A stretch of 64,000 nt of DNA from Volutella citrinella (Eukaryota > Ascomycota > Sordariomycetes > Hypocreales > Nectriaceae). The notes under the pieces are model-generated. The model was not told the DNA's origin. It worked only from the letters and a program-made list of their open reading frames with translations, and did not search any database. Where the stretch lies: positions 4,508,501-4,572,500 of the forward strand of contig JAWZSP010000005.1 of assembly GCA_034401135.1 (NCBI GenBank). The letters are read 5' to 3'. Position numbers and translations under genes: made by a program. This document shows positions 44,669 to 56,239 of the stretch, in pieces (the first letter of the stretch is position 1; each line of letters starts with the position of its first letter).

Positions 44669-44893
44669 TTATGCTCCACCGGCCATATTTCCATTGCTTG
44701 GAATCGTGACAGCATATGTTTCCGTCGTCTGCATGTCTGTTTGACTTGGTGCTCTATCGAAAGCCCCGCTCACAAGCCTTTTAAGGGTAGTGGCTTGTCG
44801 TACGACCCGCGCCGCCTCGGGCTCAATCCATCGCGCCGAGGTCGGGAGTGAAGCTGCAGTTGTCAGCAAGGAAAATAGCACAAAAGTAAACAT
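44669..44893 (-). CDS. Possible small secreted protein, 74 aa
   Basis: A short frame from ATG 44893 begins with a good signal-peptide-like segment (MFTFVLFSLLTTAASLP), followed by a basic/acidic chain (SARWIEPEAARVVRQ, LKRLVSG) and a polar tail without cysteines. It could be a complete small secreted protein or the first exon of a larger gene. No family is recognised. A TATA-like TATAA lies at about 44943-44947 on the plus strand. Confidence 0.35.
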   Translation of the reverse strand: MFTFVLFSLLTTAASLPTSARWIEPEAARVVRQATTLKRLVSGAFDRAPSQTDMQTTETYAVTIPSNGNMAGGA

Positions 44894-44929
44894 GTTTTGA
44901 TGCTGCCCACACAGTCCTTCCAGGGTCAA

Positions 44930-45360
44930 CGATGAGGCTGCATTATAAGGCCGCAATAATGGCCAAAATGGTTAGGAGGCTTTCTAATGGCAAGCAGTAT
45001 CTAAAAAAGGGCGGCGGTGCGCTTCTTCCAGGACGAGCATGCCGAGTGGATATGCGTGGGGACGCATACGGTCATGAGCAATGTCGTCAACTGGATGGCG
45101 TACGGCAAGGGCTGGCGGAGGAAGCTGGCGGGAACTGGTCGGAGGATCGAGAGACACTTAAAACACGACGCACCGCCGGCGTGTACTTTGGGAAGATTTC
45201 TGTCTCTCTGTCGTTTTATGCTCAGCTCAGCGTCGCACACTATTTATTCGAGTTGAAGACGGGATCCAACATGGTTCCGGCTGACAGCTCTAGCAATTAT
45301 GGCCATATGGACTATATTGGCTGGGACCGCGAGGGACTTATGATGGATCAGATGTATTAG
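44930..45360 (+). pseudogene. Coding remnant, possibly telomere-helicase-like
   Basis: In the frame starting near 45017 the translation FFQDEHAEWICVGTHTV...NVVNWMAYGKGWRRK looks like genuine protein. It reminds me of the N-terminal region of fungal telomere-linked helicases, but I cannot confirm it. The frame then degenerates. A second, overlapping 142-aa frame (44932-45360) is likely chance. No start or partner exons are visible. Confidence 0.3.
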
Positions 45361-45515
45361 GGCAATTTCTTTATTTCAAAAAAGAAAAACAAACAAAGGA
45401 TACATCTTGATTATGCTCGGGAAAGCTAAAATCTGACCCAGGTTTCTCTATAACCCTCCTACCTTTCTTATTATCCTTGGTCCTCCTATTATTCTTCTCT
45501 CCCTTAACAAATTCT

Positions 45516-46592
45516 CTACCTGTCCGGGTGCCTGTCCGTTGCGATCCCCTTATAGAACAGAGTCATTGCAATATTGACAACTGTTTGCTGGGTGCCCCAA
45601 TTTCGGAGCTTAATTCCGGTGGCAGCGCTCTTCTCACCAACCATCCTAGCGTGCATCGCCCCGAGCACAACTGTTAGGATATCTGTTGACAACTGAACAC
45701 CATTTTGAAACTGTTTATCTGTGACTTTTGCCATGATGCGAACACCAAGGCGAAATTCCCCGAGCTCAATGAATTTCTCCATTATTTGTTTAGGGTTTTC
45801 AATGGACAACGCTCTAGCCAAAATTGGGATGTAGGGTGCTGCCCAAGCACTGGTAAGTCCACAGAGTTTAGCCACTGGTGGTATATTCCGCATCTCGCTA
45901 ACGTAAAGCGACGCCTTATCAACCGACAAGATGCCATCAAGGACGTCAATAGCTACTGCATCCTGAATGTCCCCCCTCTTTTGGGGACTTCGAGCAGAGT
46001 GGCCCGGTTTTGTGTCTCTGATGTCTGAACTGATTTTGGGAGGTGTTGTCGAATCGCGTCGGAAGGCTGCTTGGGGCGGCGGCTGGGCAGGACAGATTCC
46101 AGGATTTGTCGCAGTTACTTCGAAAGTCGGGGAGTCACAAACTTTTCTGTTGCAGCGGTCGGATGTGGTTCCGACATAGTTGATAGTGAGCATTCCCATC
46201 GTCCTAAGATCATTTACTCCCCCGAACTCTGGGAGTAGGTTGATTGGAACACTGCCGCATGCTTTGGAACCATGGTCGACGAGGAGTTGGAGAAGGGCCG
46301 CTATTTGATGCCCATATATAGGGAAGGGAGGTAGGTTGCCTTGCAAAAAGGCACAAAACCCGGTGCCTCCTGTCTCGTAATTCCCAGTACAGGCAATATG
46401 TCTGTCTCCCCAGTACTCTTTGAAAGGTTCGATAACCGCAATCAAATTGCCAAGGATCTCGGCAATATTATCTCCGTTACAAAATGCATTGCCTCGGTCG
46501 TTGATGCCGGTTACCTCACGTTCCACCAGATGCTTGACAGATGCAGCCGAGGCAACGCTGAGGAAGACGGATATAATGGCGAGGAGGCGCAT
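45516..46592 (-). CDS. Secreted KP4-like killer-protein family member with long C-terminal extension, 358 aa
   Basis: A single-exon gene with a signal peptide (residues 1-17). The N-terminal half (about 28-155) has the cysteine spacing and short motifs of the KP4-like family, including C68, C80, C112, C147 and C152, a HG...CGSVP element near 107-115 and a LTINYV element near 135-140. KP4-like proteins are small secreted proteins best known from killer systems; many ascomycetes carry uncharacterised relatives. Here the domain is followed by a Pro/Ser-rich linker containing a dibasic Lys-Arg at 205-206, a possible Kex2-type cleavage site, and then a further 150-residue region of unknown type. 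Assignment is by motif resemblance only. No damage is seen. The function of the C-terminal region is unknown. Confidence 0.6.
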   Translation of the reverse strand: MRLLAIISVFLSVASAASVKHLVEREVTGINDRGNAFCNGDNIAEILGNLIAVIEPFKEYWGDRHIACTGNYETGGTGFCAFLQGNLPPFPIYGHQIAALLQLLVDHGSKACGSVPINLLPEFGGVNDLRTMGMLTINYVGTTSDRCNRKVCDSPTFEVTATNPGICPAQPPPQAAFRRDSTTPPKISSDIRDTKPGHSARSPQKRGDIQDAVAIDVLDGILSVDKASLYVSEMRNIPPVAKLCGLTSAWAAPYIPILARALSIENPKQIMEKFIELGEFRLGVRIMAKVTDKQFQNGVQLSTDILTVVLGAMHARMVGEKSAATGIKLRNWGTQQTVVNIAMTLFYKGIATDRHPDR

Positions 46593-48180
46593 TATGTCGC
46601 GCAGAGTGCAGCGGGGCGTTGAAGAGGATGAGACTACGAGGCTTGGTAAATCAATAGAGACAAAAGGCTGGTTGATGGAGTTGAAGAGATAAGGGGCTTG
46701 AAGAATTGAACATTATTTTCTCCGACATTGACAAGCATCTATATAATAAAACGAGCATGAATCTAAAAGCCAAACTAACAGGGTACTGAATCCTCAATTA
46801 TTAGACCCCACGCTACTCTATTATCAGGAGCCAACACGATCATTGCCAAGATCAAATCAGGCCGATCATACCGGTAGGATGGCCCCTGCTACGGCTTAGA
46901 TCAGGGCATGCTAACACGAGACTAAATCTTTTAATAGCACATGTGTTCGCGTGGGCAGGCTCATGTGACATTCGAATGAAAGGGCGTGGTACGGATGACC
47001 AACGCCTTATGTAATGGGACACGGCTCTATATTAAGCTTTCGCTTCCGAATCAACAGGGCGCGTTGGCGAATCCTCCGATTGTTAGCCCCCCGCAGGATG
47101 CGCGACTAACAAGTGTGATAATTTCTTAGTAGAACTCCTGTGCAACACCATTACTCCAACGTCAAGATGCTGATCTACCCTGGCTGCATAGATAATACAT
47201 AGCACGTAAAATTAATTTACTATTTTGAATCGTGTCTGTGCAGTAAGTGAATTCCCCGGTTGGGTCTCTAATATTGACAATGTCGGTCTGTCACAAGCGA
47301 TATTAAAGGGTGGCATAGACATTAAAAGCAACAGCCCTTTCTCTGAGCTTCTCGGCCGAGGTATACTTAGCACGTGAATAGGGCATATCAATTCGCTCAC
47401 TGCAAACGCACCGCCTCCTCTTCTCTGACGGTCATAATTAATACTGTGGCCTAAGCACTAACTATTAATAAGCTAGCTTGCTGGAAAGCCAGGGCTAGTT
47501 TCCACAAAAGGTCCCGAGGAATTGTCAAGTCCCCAGAAGGATGAGGTTAGCGCGCGTTATTGGACCCCGATGATCAAAATATAATACGACCAGGTCTTGC
47601 TTTTTCGGGGAGATGAAATCCTTCTTCCCCATATGTGCACAATGAGGCGGCCATCGGAATAAAGACTTCCGGCGGCGGCCGGCAACGTGACTGCTATTCA
47701 GTATGTTCAATACGCAAGCCAGCACACGGAGCTGGGCCAGTACCACACCATGCGGCCGCCACGTGGCTGTCGTATTAAAAAAATTCTGAAAAAATACACA
47801 GCCTGAACGTAGGATCGCTCTGCATTAGCCTCAGCGTTCGCGCGGCTTGACCTGTTCCTGAGCGAGTGCTGAACTGCTGACAGTGGCAAGTCCGGGGACA
47901 TTCAAGATACAGAGTCATTAGGGAAGCAGGCGCCTACGAGCGGGACAGACTTGAAGTCCCAATATGCAAGCTTACTCGTCGATGCTGTGGTTGTACACCA
48001 GCCCAACATTTACTAGTGCTCGGCGATGTAGTGCTGCGACGCGCCCTCTAGTGAACCGTTGGACTGCTTCCGACGGCCAATGCAACGCCTGTCATCCAGT
48101 CACCGACTGCGAGGCCTGTAACATCCCCACCAGCCTCCACGTGGTTTCCGCTGCGTCGATGCCTAGCATCATGGCCTATT
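46593..48180. other. Intergenic, no convincing gene
   Basis: Includes the promoter side of the KP4-like gene (AT-rich TATATAATAAA at about 46740-46750). Other short frames (60-73 aa) are unsupported. Confidence 0.4.
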
Positions 48181-50290
48181 AGAGCTGGGGAAGGATGACA
48201 AGTCCATGGCGAGCTGGCAGCATAGCAATCCCAGAGGCTTATAGGGAACTGGTACGACCTTGATCAACGCATAGAACGAATACAGCCAGGTGATCGGCGG
48301 AGTCAAATAGTAAACAGTAGCGTTACTGATATTGCTATTAATCCCATTATCGGCGATGAATCGCTGGCACCAACACCGAGGGGCCGCATGGGAATTTGTA
48401 AAACCCGGGTTGTGTCCCTCGCACTTTGACATAAGCACGGATCCGGGCCCTTGTTGGTTGCCCTGACGCCGCTTCTGCGGCCCTGGTCATTCTCGGGGTT
48501 GCACCAGGAGGCAGAGGACCCCACCACACGGCCCTCCCTCCTCACGACACGGCCTCACGACACGGCCCCAGGGCATCTTTGAGCAAGGGCCAGCCTTCCT
48601 TCTCGAACCGGTCAAAGTCATTCTGTGTGCAGATGACGATGACCAGTGGCTGCCTCTTGTATCGGACCTCCTCTAGTTCGTTGCACATATAGACCAGCTC
48701 GCCTACAAGCTCTGGCCAGTGGTGGTCATCTAGCTCTACAGGCCAATCGCAACTGGGCAGCTTGGCGACAAGGTCCGAGCTGCGGAGCGCCTCTGCCTTC
48801 TCGTATCAGTGCGTGGCAGCTGGCAGGCTTTGCCGCAGCTGCGAGGCCGTGCGCCATGGCATCAGTGGATACGGTGCTGGCCAACAGCAGCGGGAAGAAG
48901 CTGAGGATGAGTCTACACAGAGCTGGGCCTGCTCACGGCATTCTACAAAAGCAATGGAGGAAACCGAGTACAGGTCGCATAAGAACTGCCCGCCAGCATT
49001 CTCACCTCTTATTATATAGAGACTGTAGCATAGTCTGCTAGCGGTCGCGCCTCCTATGATGTAAATGCCTCACTTTTATAGAAACCGGAAGCATATTACA
49101 TCCATCCTCAGGCCGTATGATCCCATATCAATCGTTTATGCGCTCCTATGCGATCTCCGTCCTCTAACGCCCTGAGGGTGTAAAATGACCCATGGGTTAC
49201 CCAGCTATAGGGACCCATGGAACTAAATTGGGCCCATCGATTTTGGAAAAAGTACTGTGGGCTACCCGTGGGTTAGTGGCTGGACCCATGAGGACCCAGG
49301 CCCGGTCGACCAAGCCAAGGCGCGAGACGTTGATCATCATCCTGTTCCATTCCATCTTGTCCTCCAGCCTATCAATCTGCCCGAGATAGTATCGCAGAAC
49401 CATCTCAGTTCGGCATCCGGTGGCGGCAGGATCAGTTATTGCGACCGTGGTTTTTCTCCGAGGCCCTGGATGACAAGTGTCGTCATCTGCTCGATGACAA
49501 CGGGGCTGGTCATCATCCCACCCAGCAGGTAGCCTTTTTTACTGCAGTCTTCAAGCTGGCTGATATTGACAACAATACTAAGCTCCTTCAGCGAGGCTGA
49601 TGGTGGGGTCGGCTGTCGGGGTGCTGCCTTGTCTTGAGATACTGCAGCAACCGTGCCGGCAGTCTCGAGCAATTCCATGGCTCCGGCGGCGCTCTCCATA
49701 AATGTGTCAAAAGCAGCTCGAAAATCAGGCAAAAATGCTGGTGGCTCCTCGGTCGCGGAGGCTGTGGTCGCGGCTCGCCGTGCTCCCCGCGTCGAGCCTG
49801 CATGGACTGGCTGCGCGGAAGAGACTTGCGAAGCCGGCTGCATATGGCTGGCATACTCCTTCCAGCCCTCTAGAGAGGTCTCGTACAAATTGGCCTGCCC
49901 TGTGAACTCTCCCACCCTCGCGTCCAAGAGAACAAAGGCCCTCGAGCCGCAGGTCTATGTTTTCCACCAGCCCCAGCCCCCCCTGCCAATTCCCAAGCCG
50001 TCTTAATTGCATTGACACGGCTCAACGCCCATTTGCTCCTGCATATATTTAGCCGCGATGCGGTCCAGGTCTATCTCTTCGCCAGCGGCGAGCGTCTGTG
50101 CCTCATACGCTGCGTAGTCCGAAGCCTTCTGGAGATCCGAGAGTGCTTAAAGTCGGCGCATCCAAGATTCTTGGCTGTTGTTGGTTTCTTGCTCGACTTC
50201 TTCGCTGCTTGTGCTGCTGCTACCTCCTTCTTCTGCCAGCAGAGCATCGAGCAACTCTTCGTGCTCATGGCCGGGATCACCACCTTCTCC
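48181..50290 (-). pseudogene. Degenerate minus-strand coding material of unknown origin
   Basis: Several minus-strand segments read like protein but in different frames. These include DLVAKLPSCDWPVELDDHHW continuing to LVIVICTQNDFDRFEKEGW (about 48590-48780); LLDARVGEFTGQANLYETSL followed by a long Ala/Ser/Pro-rich region (49436-49927); and ALSDLQKASDYAAYEAQTLA...EIDLDRIAAKYMQEQ (about 50030-50150). The N-terminal frame with EELLDALLAEEGG covers 50147-50344. They may be parts of one broken gene or of a retroelement, since an LTR-like end follows at 50503. I do not recognise a domain. Confidence 0.35.
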
Positions 50291-50503
50291 CCCTGTCACG
50301 GCCGGAGGAGGCTGCGGCCGCGCCGAGCGAGGGGCACGTGACATTCGGGACTAGTGGGGCATAAAAGGGCCGTAGGAGACAGAGAGCAGAGGGGCAGAGA
50401 TTAATACCAGCATCACCAGTACCCCACCTGCGAGTCTACGGCGACCTAGCTGAGTACCAGCCTGTCCTACGTGACCTATTCACTCCTCCTTAACGAAGCC
50501 CGT
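50291..50503 (+). mobile_element. LTR-like 3' fragment
   Basis: A TATA-like ATAAAAGG at about 50363, the CTAGCTGAGTACC...GTGACCTATTCACTCCTCC region and the terminal CCCGTGACA resemble the 3' part of the LTR-like segment ending at 30400. No matching partner or target duplication was found. Confidence 0.3.
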
Positions 50504-50598
50504 GACACCCCCACCCTCGGGGCCGCCAGGTTTGGGCCTGTCGCCGCCACCTGTTCGCCGCCAGCCTGCTTTGCAGCCGGCCTGGTCATAGACCGGAG

Positions 50599-50778
50599 CT
50601 AAGACATCCACTGGCCTACCATCTGGAGTTGGCCAAGGATGGCATCAATATCCCCTGCTTCGTCCTCATTCCGGGCCTTCCACGAGTATACTCCGTAGGC
50701 TTCGACTTTCGCAAGGATCTCACCGAGCCGTTGCTCGAGGGCCAGGGCCCTCTGTCGATGAGCAGAGGATGGTGCCAT
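50599..50778 (-). CDS. Short hypothetical ORF, 59 aa
   Basis: ATG at 50778 to TAG at 50599. The amphipathic helix-like composition (RALALEQRLGEILAKVEAYG, then DEAGDIDAILGQLQMVGQW) suggests real coding origin. No motif is recognised. It may be the N-terminal remnant of the degenerate gene or retroelement to its left. Confidence 0.3.
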   Translation of the reverse strand: MAPSSAHRQRALALEQRLGEILAKVEAYGVYSWKARNEDEAGDIDAILGQLQMVGQWMS

Positions 50779-50799
50779 GTCTAAACAGTAGTCGGGCTG

Positions 50800-51875
50800 G
50801 ATGTTGAGTTGTCAGCTTGATATCGCGTCTAGTACTTTCGCCCGGGAGGAACTTGCATTATGATCTGCGAGAGCCAGATTGGCAAGGCGCGTGAGGTTCA
50901 CGAGCGTAGGGTCATAAGGCTGGGCGCGCGCGAAAAGCAGAGATGTAAGGGAAAATAACAAGCGTGAGAGAAACGAAGAGCGAAGAAAGAAAGACTCAAA
51001 TGAACAGTGCAAGGGCATTGTGAGTTCACCTATAATGTCACCATGCCCTGAGCCGAGCTGACTGGGCGCTGCGAGGCCGGAAGACTGCACATTAAGCTAG
51101 GAAAGTGTATGTGTGCGCCCGAGAATTGTTTCTTGAGCTAAATTAAAATGAAATAATGGCTGCTAACTACTCCGTATGAATAGCAGCAGCCAATCACTAC
51201 CGCCTGCGAGAGACTGTTGCACCATGGGGCTGGATTGCACGAGCACGCATTAATGTGCAGGCATAGGCGCACAAGATGAGCCGACACCTCTTTCATTTCG
51301 CGGTCTAGCAGCTGCAGGCCGGCATGGTCCAGCCTATTGTGCGACTGCCTGGTCGAACTGGATACGCTGGACGACGAACTGTTTATGCTGACGAGAGACG
51401 TGCGAGGGAAGGCTGCGTTGACAGCACTGAAAGAATGGGCCAAATTAAACAATACATCATAGGCGGGGCACGCATTGTGGGGATCTTTTGACACCAGAGA
51501 CTTTACATTCATCTTCGAAGACCGATTTCTGGCAAAGAAACTCTATCTGTTGAGTAGTATTCAGCTGATAAGTTTATTACCATGCGATTGAATATCGATC
51601 CCCATGGGTCACGAAACTGAGGGCTGGATTGTGCAAGCTTGAACTGTTGCATATGACGCGCTCACAGGGCTGCTTTGTGCAAGAACCAAAAACGACTACC
51701 AGTATTGAGTGCTTTACTTGATTTAATTTTCCCAGATGAGGATACTGCAGGAAAGAAAGAAGCAAAAACTCCATCGCCTAGTACTATGTTCTATGTGTGT
51801 CAGATATACATAAAGCCTAAATAATGATCCTGCACGCAGAAGCCTTCTGAGACAAACAATTTTTAAGAGACTTTT
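50800..51875. other. Intergenic, no convincing gene
   Basis: Frames of 65-124 aa on the minus strand lack motifs or splice structure. The AT-rich last 100 bp probably holds the 3' end of the transporter gene. Confidence 0.4.
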
Positions 51876-53598
51876 TCATGAGTTGGCAACAAGGAACTCG
51901 AGAATAGTAAGATTTGGACCGCGCCAGTTCTTCTTGGCATAAGTATACCAGAGAACGATAGAGACGACCAGAACAGCCACCATAACAGGGCCGCAATAAT
52001 TCATATTCTCCGCTGTAACCGGGATTGTGGATGGGAATGGCAGGAAGACAATCATATAGAGCGTGTATATCAGGGCAAATACATTAACGTAGAGCCCGTA
52101 GCGTCCGAGGTTCCACTCTCCAAGCTTAACCCCGCAAGTTGTAGAACGAGCATAAAGCATGCTGGAAATCGCAATCGCATAGCTGATATAGAGCGCCAGG
52201 GAAGAGAGCGAGGTAATAGCACCAAACGCTATATAACTAGAGCTTCCAATATTCAGTAAGCATAGTAAGCAGATAAGGAAGACAGTAAAGACAACAGCTC
52301 GGATCGGGACACAGTATCGAGGGTGGACATAGGTAAAGTATGCAGGCAATCCGCCGTCACGGGCCCAAGCCCAGGTCAGGCGCGAGACAGATGCAATCAT
52401 AGCGAGGTTGACGCTAAAGGATATGACAAATAGACCTGTAATCATGGCAGTTGTCGCTCTAGTAGACCCCGTCACGCTGAGCAGGATAGCCAGGATGGGG
52501 TTGGTCGAGTTGACGGCAGCTTCCAGCGAACCCATCGACGCTAGTAGAACGTTGACCATGATGAAGCCGAGACAGCCGTTCATGAAAATAGACCAGAACA
52601 TAGCTCGGGGCACGGCCCATTTGGCCTTGCGAGTCTCTTCACTCATGTGCATAGTACCATCGAACCCTGCTTAAGCATTAGCCACTGGAAGCTCCCCTAA
52701 AACTTGATATATCGGGTTCTTACCTGTGAAGCTCCACACATTGGTTAGGGCGCCTAGGTTCCAGGCAATAAAGGTATCTTTCCAGCCAGACGAGACATTG
52801 GTCTGGAGCCAGAAGCTGGAATTGTGTCTAGTGCCGATGACACTAAGAACGACGCAGAAGAAGATGAAGAGGCAGATGTGCAGCACGCCTGTGATGATCT
52901 CAATCCAGGGAATCATCTTGAAGGCGAAGGCGTTCATCAGGCCCTGGAAGAGGCACATGGCTAGAACCAGGACAGAGGTGTGCCAGCCGCCGACGACGTA
53001 GCTAGGGTGATTGAGGGCGATGATGGACTCGAGCTGGATGATGGTGACGTTGGCAATGGCGGCGAGCAGCGAGATGTAGCCGAACCAAGTGGACCAGCCC
53101 TGGACCCAGGTGGCGAAGCGCTTGATATTGGCGGGAGCGAGGTGGAAGGTCCAGTGGTACTGGGCGCCGGCAACTGGCTGGATCGAGGCCATCTCGCCGA
53201 GCGATGCGGCCTGGGCCATTGCGCCGCAGAAGACGACGACGAAGCTGAAGACGAATGCCTGGGGCCCGCCGTTATAGAGCGCGAAGTACATGTTGCTTCC
53301 TCAAAGTCAGCATATCTCGCATCTCCCATTCATTCTCGTATTGCGGCTTTGAGTTGGTCGCAACTCGGCCATCCCGCTGTGGCCAATGCTCGGGGAGAAG
53401 TCATGGATTAACTTACGTGCACATGCCCTCCCACAGCGCCATGTACGTCAGGGAGAATGCAAACAGCTGCGAGAAGGAAAACAGCCGTCGCGTGCGCGTC
53501 TGGTTGTAGATGGAGTCGCTGGGCTCGACAGAGACATGGACACGGCGGCCCTCCTTGCCGCCCATGGGCTGCATCTCCACGATATCGGGTAGGCCCAT
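51876..53598 (-). CDS. APC-family amino-acid/GABA/choline-type permease, 514 aa
   Basis: Exons: 53598-53417, 53295-52724, 52666-51876; introns of 121 and 57 nt with GTAAGT/GTAAG donors; 1545 nt, all in phase. It is a plasma-membrane transporter of the amino acid-polyamine-organocation superfamily, in the fungal GABA/choline-permease-like branch. Motifs: FSLTYMALWEGMCTNMYFAL spanning intron 1 at helix 1; GAMAQAASLGEMASIQPVAGAQYHW (helix 2 and following loop), GWSTWFGYISLLA, FAFKMIPWIEII; then a helix-6-like NVWSFTGFDGTMHMSEETR whose FTG/FDG is joined by intron 2; RLTWAWARDGG; and about twelve hydrophobic segments in all. The ATG at 53598 gives a 60-residue exon 1 whose N-terminal cytoplasmic tail runs into helix 1. 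Substrate is not inferable. The gene is divergently arranged with the SAT4 gene at 54769. No damage is seen. Confidence 0.88.
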
Positions 53599-54768
53599 GG
53601 CGATGGATGCGAGATGGTCGAGCAGGCGATACTGCGCAGAGAATAACCGAAAATATGATGAGGAGTAGGAGGAGCAGGACAAGGTAAAGGACTTGGTAAC
53701 GGGAAAGAGTAGCAGCTGAACATGGCACGGCGAGGCACGGCACGGGAGCGTGAGAGCGACGCGACGTGCACACTACAGTATATGCTACATACATACCTAC
53801 CTACAGTGCATGAGCAAGCCACTGGACATGGACCTCCTCTCAAGCATACGCAAATGGTGGGCTCGCCTATGTCAGCTCGAGTTGTGGCGCCCACTTGTTT
53901 TGATTTATCACTCGCCTAGCGCCAAACTGTATTGCAACGGGCACCGTGCAGCAGCATCTCGTTGGAGAGTAAAAGTCCGATCCACAACCTTGCCACCTGC
54001 GTCGCCTGAAGCTTCGAGTCCACGCCAGGACAGGACAAGGGGACGGATCGGAGGGGCCGTCGAAGTGGGCCGCTGCTGAGGCTGAAGCTCCCTATTGGCG
54101 GCGACTGGCACCCTTCCCCAGGCTGAGGCGTTGCAGGAAATCCATCGCGTAAGCCTCTTTTTTAGCAGTGGCGGCGACGATCGCTGCGCTATTTGCTGGA
54201 ACCCACGTATTGCGCGTGAGACATCTGCCCACAATGACCATGATGGCACCGCTGGCCTTTGGCCCCCAACCACAGGGGTGTTCTGCCGGCCCAGCAAGGT
54301 TCGAGACATGCCAGAGAGCCCAAATGAAGGGCAGCCACAGCGTAGCGTCGCGGTATCGTCGTGTATGAATGCATCTCACCAACCAGAGGCCCAGGGACAG
54401 GGTCACGTTCCCCCCAACCCCCCATTTTGTGGCTGCAGAGTGTTCCCGTCGCGTCGGTACTGCAGCTGCACAGGGGCTGGCCAAGGTTTCTATGGCGTCG
54501 TCTTGTCTCGAGGTGCCAGCTACTCTTCATCTTGTTTTCATCAAAATTTCAGCCAGCATGGGCACAGATGCATGCAATGCAAGAGACCCTCTCAATGCCC
54601 TGATCTGCTCTGATCCGATCTGATAAAGAGAACGGATGGTCCACTCCCCCCACTCACTAGACACAGGCCGCACGGGAGACAAACTCTCGACTCGCCATCA
54701 AAGCGGCGACAAGCGACAGGAGCGCACAGAAGACTCTCCTATCTGTCCGCCCTGCTGATCGCAACAAG
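53599..54768. promoter_or_regulatory. Shared divergent upstream region
   Basis: 1.17 kb between the ATG of the transporter (minus) and the ATG of the SAT4 protein (plus). Six-frame overlap is high because the region is GC-rich, but no frame has support. It presumably carries both promoters. A GACA/TCTC-rich stretch precedes the SAT4 start. Confidence 0.4.
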
Positions 54769-56079
54769 ATGGATTCGCACGAATTACCAGCATACTACCC
54801 ACTAACAGAGGATGACCGAGGCGCGCTCGTCGTCATTGCGGCCCTTGTCTTCTTGATCCACGCGGTGCTGGCCCTGGCCATCAAGCTACTGGTTCGGCTC
54901 AACATCACGTCCATGAAGGACTTCGATGTCCTCTTGTCTTGTGCGGCTCTGTTGTACTTTGCCCAGACGGTGTGCATTATCCTAGCTTGCAACACCGGTC
55001 TCGGACAGCACCAGGACGCAGTGTCGGCTGATGCGTTGGACAAATTTCACAAGGTAGGCAAAGTCTTGGGCCCTATTTCGTCTGGGCACATGCTGAACTT
55101 GCCTGACATTTTCAATAGCTCATCTACGCTTCGAGAATCCTGGCTCTCGTCGTCCTTGCCTGCGCCAAGATCTCGGTGTGCCTGCTCATCCGCCAGATCC
55201 ACAACCAAGGCCGGCTCAATACTGCCAACCTGGCCATTGGCGGGCTTGTGCTTGTCTGGATGCTGACGGGATTGTTTGCAACGGCCTTCCAGTGTCCGCT
55301 CCCGGAGCCATGGCTCGCAGTGAGCCACGACCACTGTCCCGCCGTCGGACCAATCTACATATACAACGGCACCATAGACATCCTGACGGATGTTGCGCTC
55401 TGTGTCCTCCCTGTCGCTATGATGTGGGAGGTGCAGACACCTTGGCGAAGAAAATGGATTATTATATCACTCTTTGGAACTCGAATCATGTAGGCTGCCC
55501 GGGAATCGTTTAACAGGCCTCATGTACTGATTGGGCCGTTGCAGTGTTCCCATCGTGACCATCCCCAGCCTTACCACAGCCCAAGCCTTGTTCGACAACC
55601 GCAGCGACACAACGTGGCTCGCTGTCCCCCCAATCATGTGGTTCCAGGCCTCACTCGGCCTCTCGGTCATCACCGCATGCATTCCGAGCCTCAAGGGCGT
55701 CATCGACAGCCTCCTGGGCACATCGGGAGTGGGCGCGATCCACACGCCGTACGACCTGACCAGCAACGCAACCAACAAGGGGTTCAGGGCCATGACGGGA
55801 GCAAGCGACTCCAAGCCGACGTCGCGACTCGCCAGCAGCAGGCGACTCAGCGACAACCGCAAGTCGCTGATACTCTCGCCGTGGAACGCGGATCGAAACA
55901 CGACGGCGAGCCACACGCGGAACGAGAGCCCCAAAGAGGGCACCGAGAGTGTGCGGAATCTGACCGAGGGCATAATTATGGTCCGGGACGAGTTCGAGAT
56001 CCACTACGAAGAGGGCCGCACCATGACTTCCAGGGGAGGATCACGGTCGTCCGACGGCGACAGTCGTATGTACCGCTAG
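54769..56079 (+). CDS. SAT4/PTH11-like integral membrane protein, 396 aa, three exons
   Basis: Exons 54769-55053, 55119-55489, 55545-56079; introns of 65 and 55 nt (donors GTAGGC, acceptors AATAG and TGCAG), total 1191 nt, phase-consistent. Features: a short extracellular N terminus, helix 1 LVVIAALVFLIHAVLALAIK, MKDFDVLLSCAALLYFAQTV, CNTGLGQH, then LVVLACAKISVCLLIRQI, the loop Cys in FQCPLPEPW, the family motif NGTIDILTDVALCVLPVAMM, the exon 3 start IVPIVTIPS, and WFQASLGLSVITACIPSLK. A long polar Ser/Arg/Asn-rich cytoplasmic tail of about 130 residues follows. It is predicted to be a seven-helix receptor-like protein; ligand unknown. It diverges from the transporter gene next to it, and co-regulation is possible but only inferred. 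Confidence 0.86.
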
Positions 56080-56239
56080 CCAATGAGTCCATCAGCCTTT
56101 TATATTATAGCACTGCGTATCAGATGTACCCATGTCATTTCAACATTCCCAGCAGACGCCCTGGCTAGGATCCAGTGGCTCTTGCTGCGTACCAGGTCTG
56201 TGTGTGCAACCGCGTGTGCATAATGTCACCGGGCGTTCC

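Noticed and set aside
55539..56168. 209-aa plus-strand frame overlapping the SAT4 gene
   Set aside because: It is out of frame with the phase-consistent exon 3 and has a Pro/His/Arg-rich, non-membrane composition.
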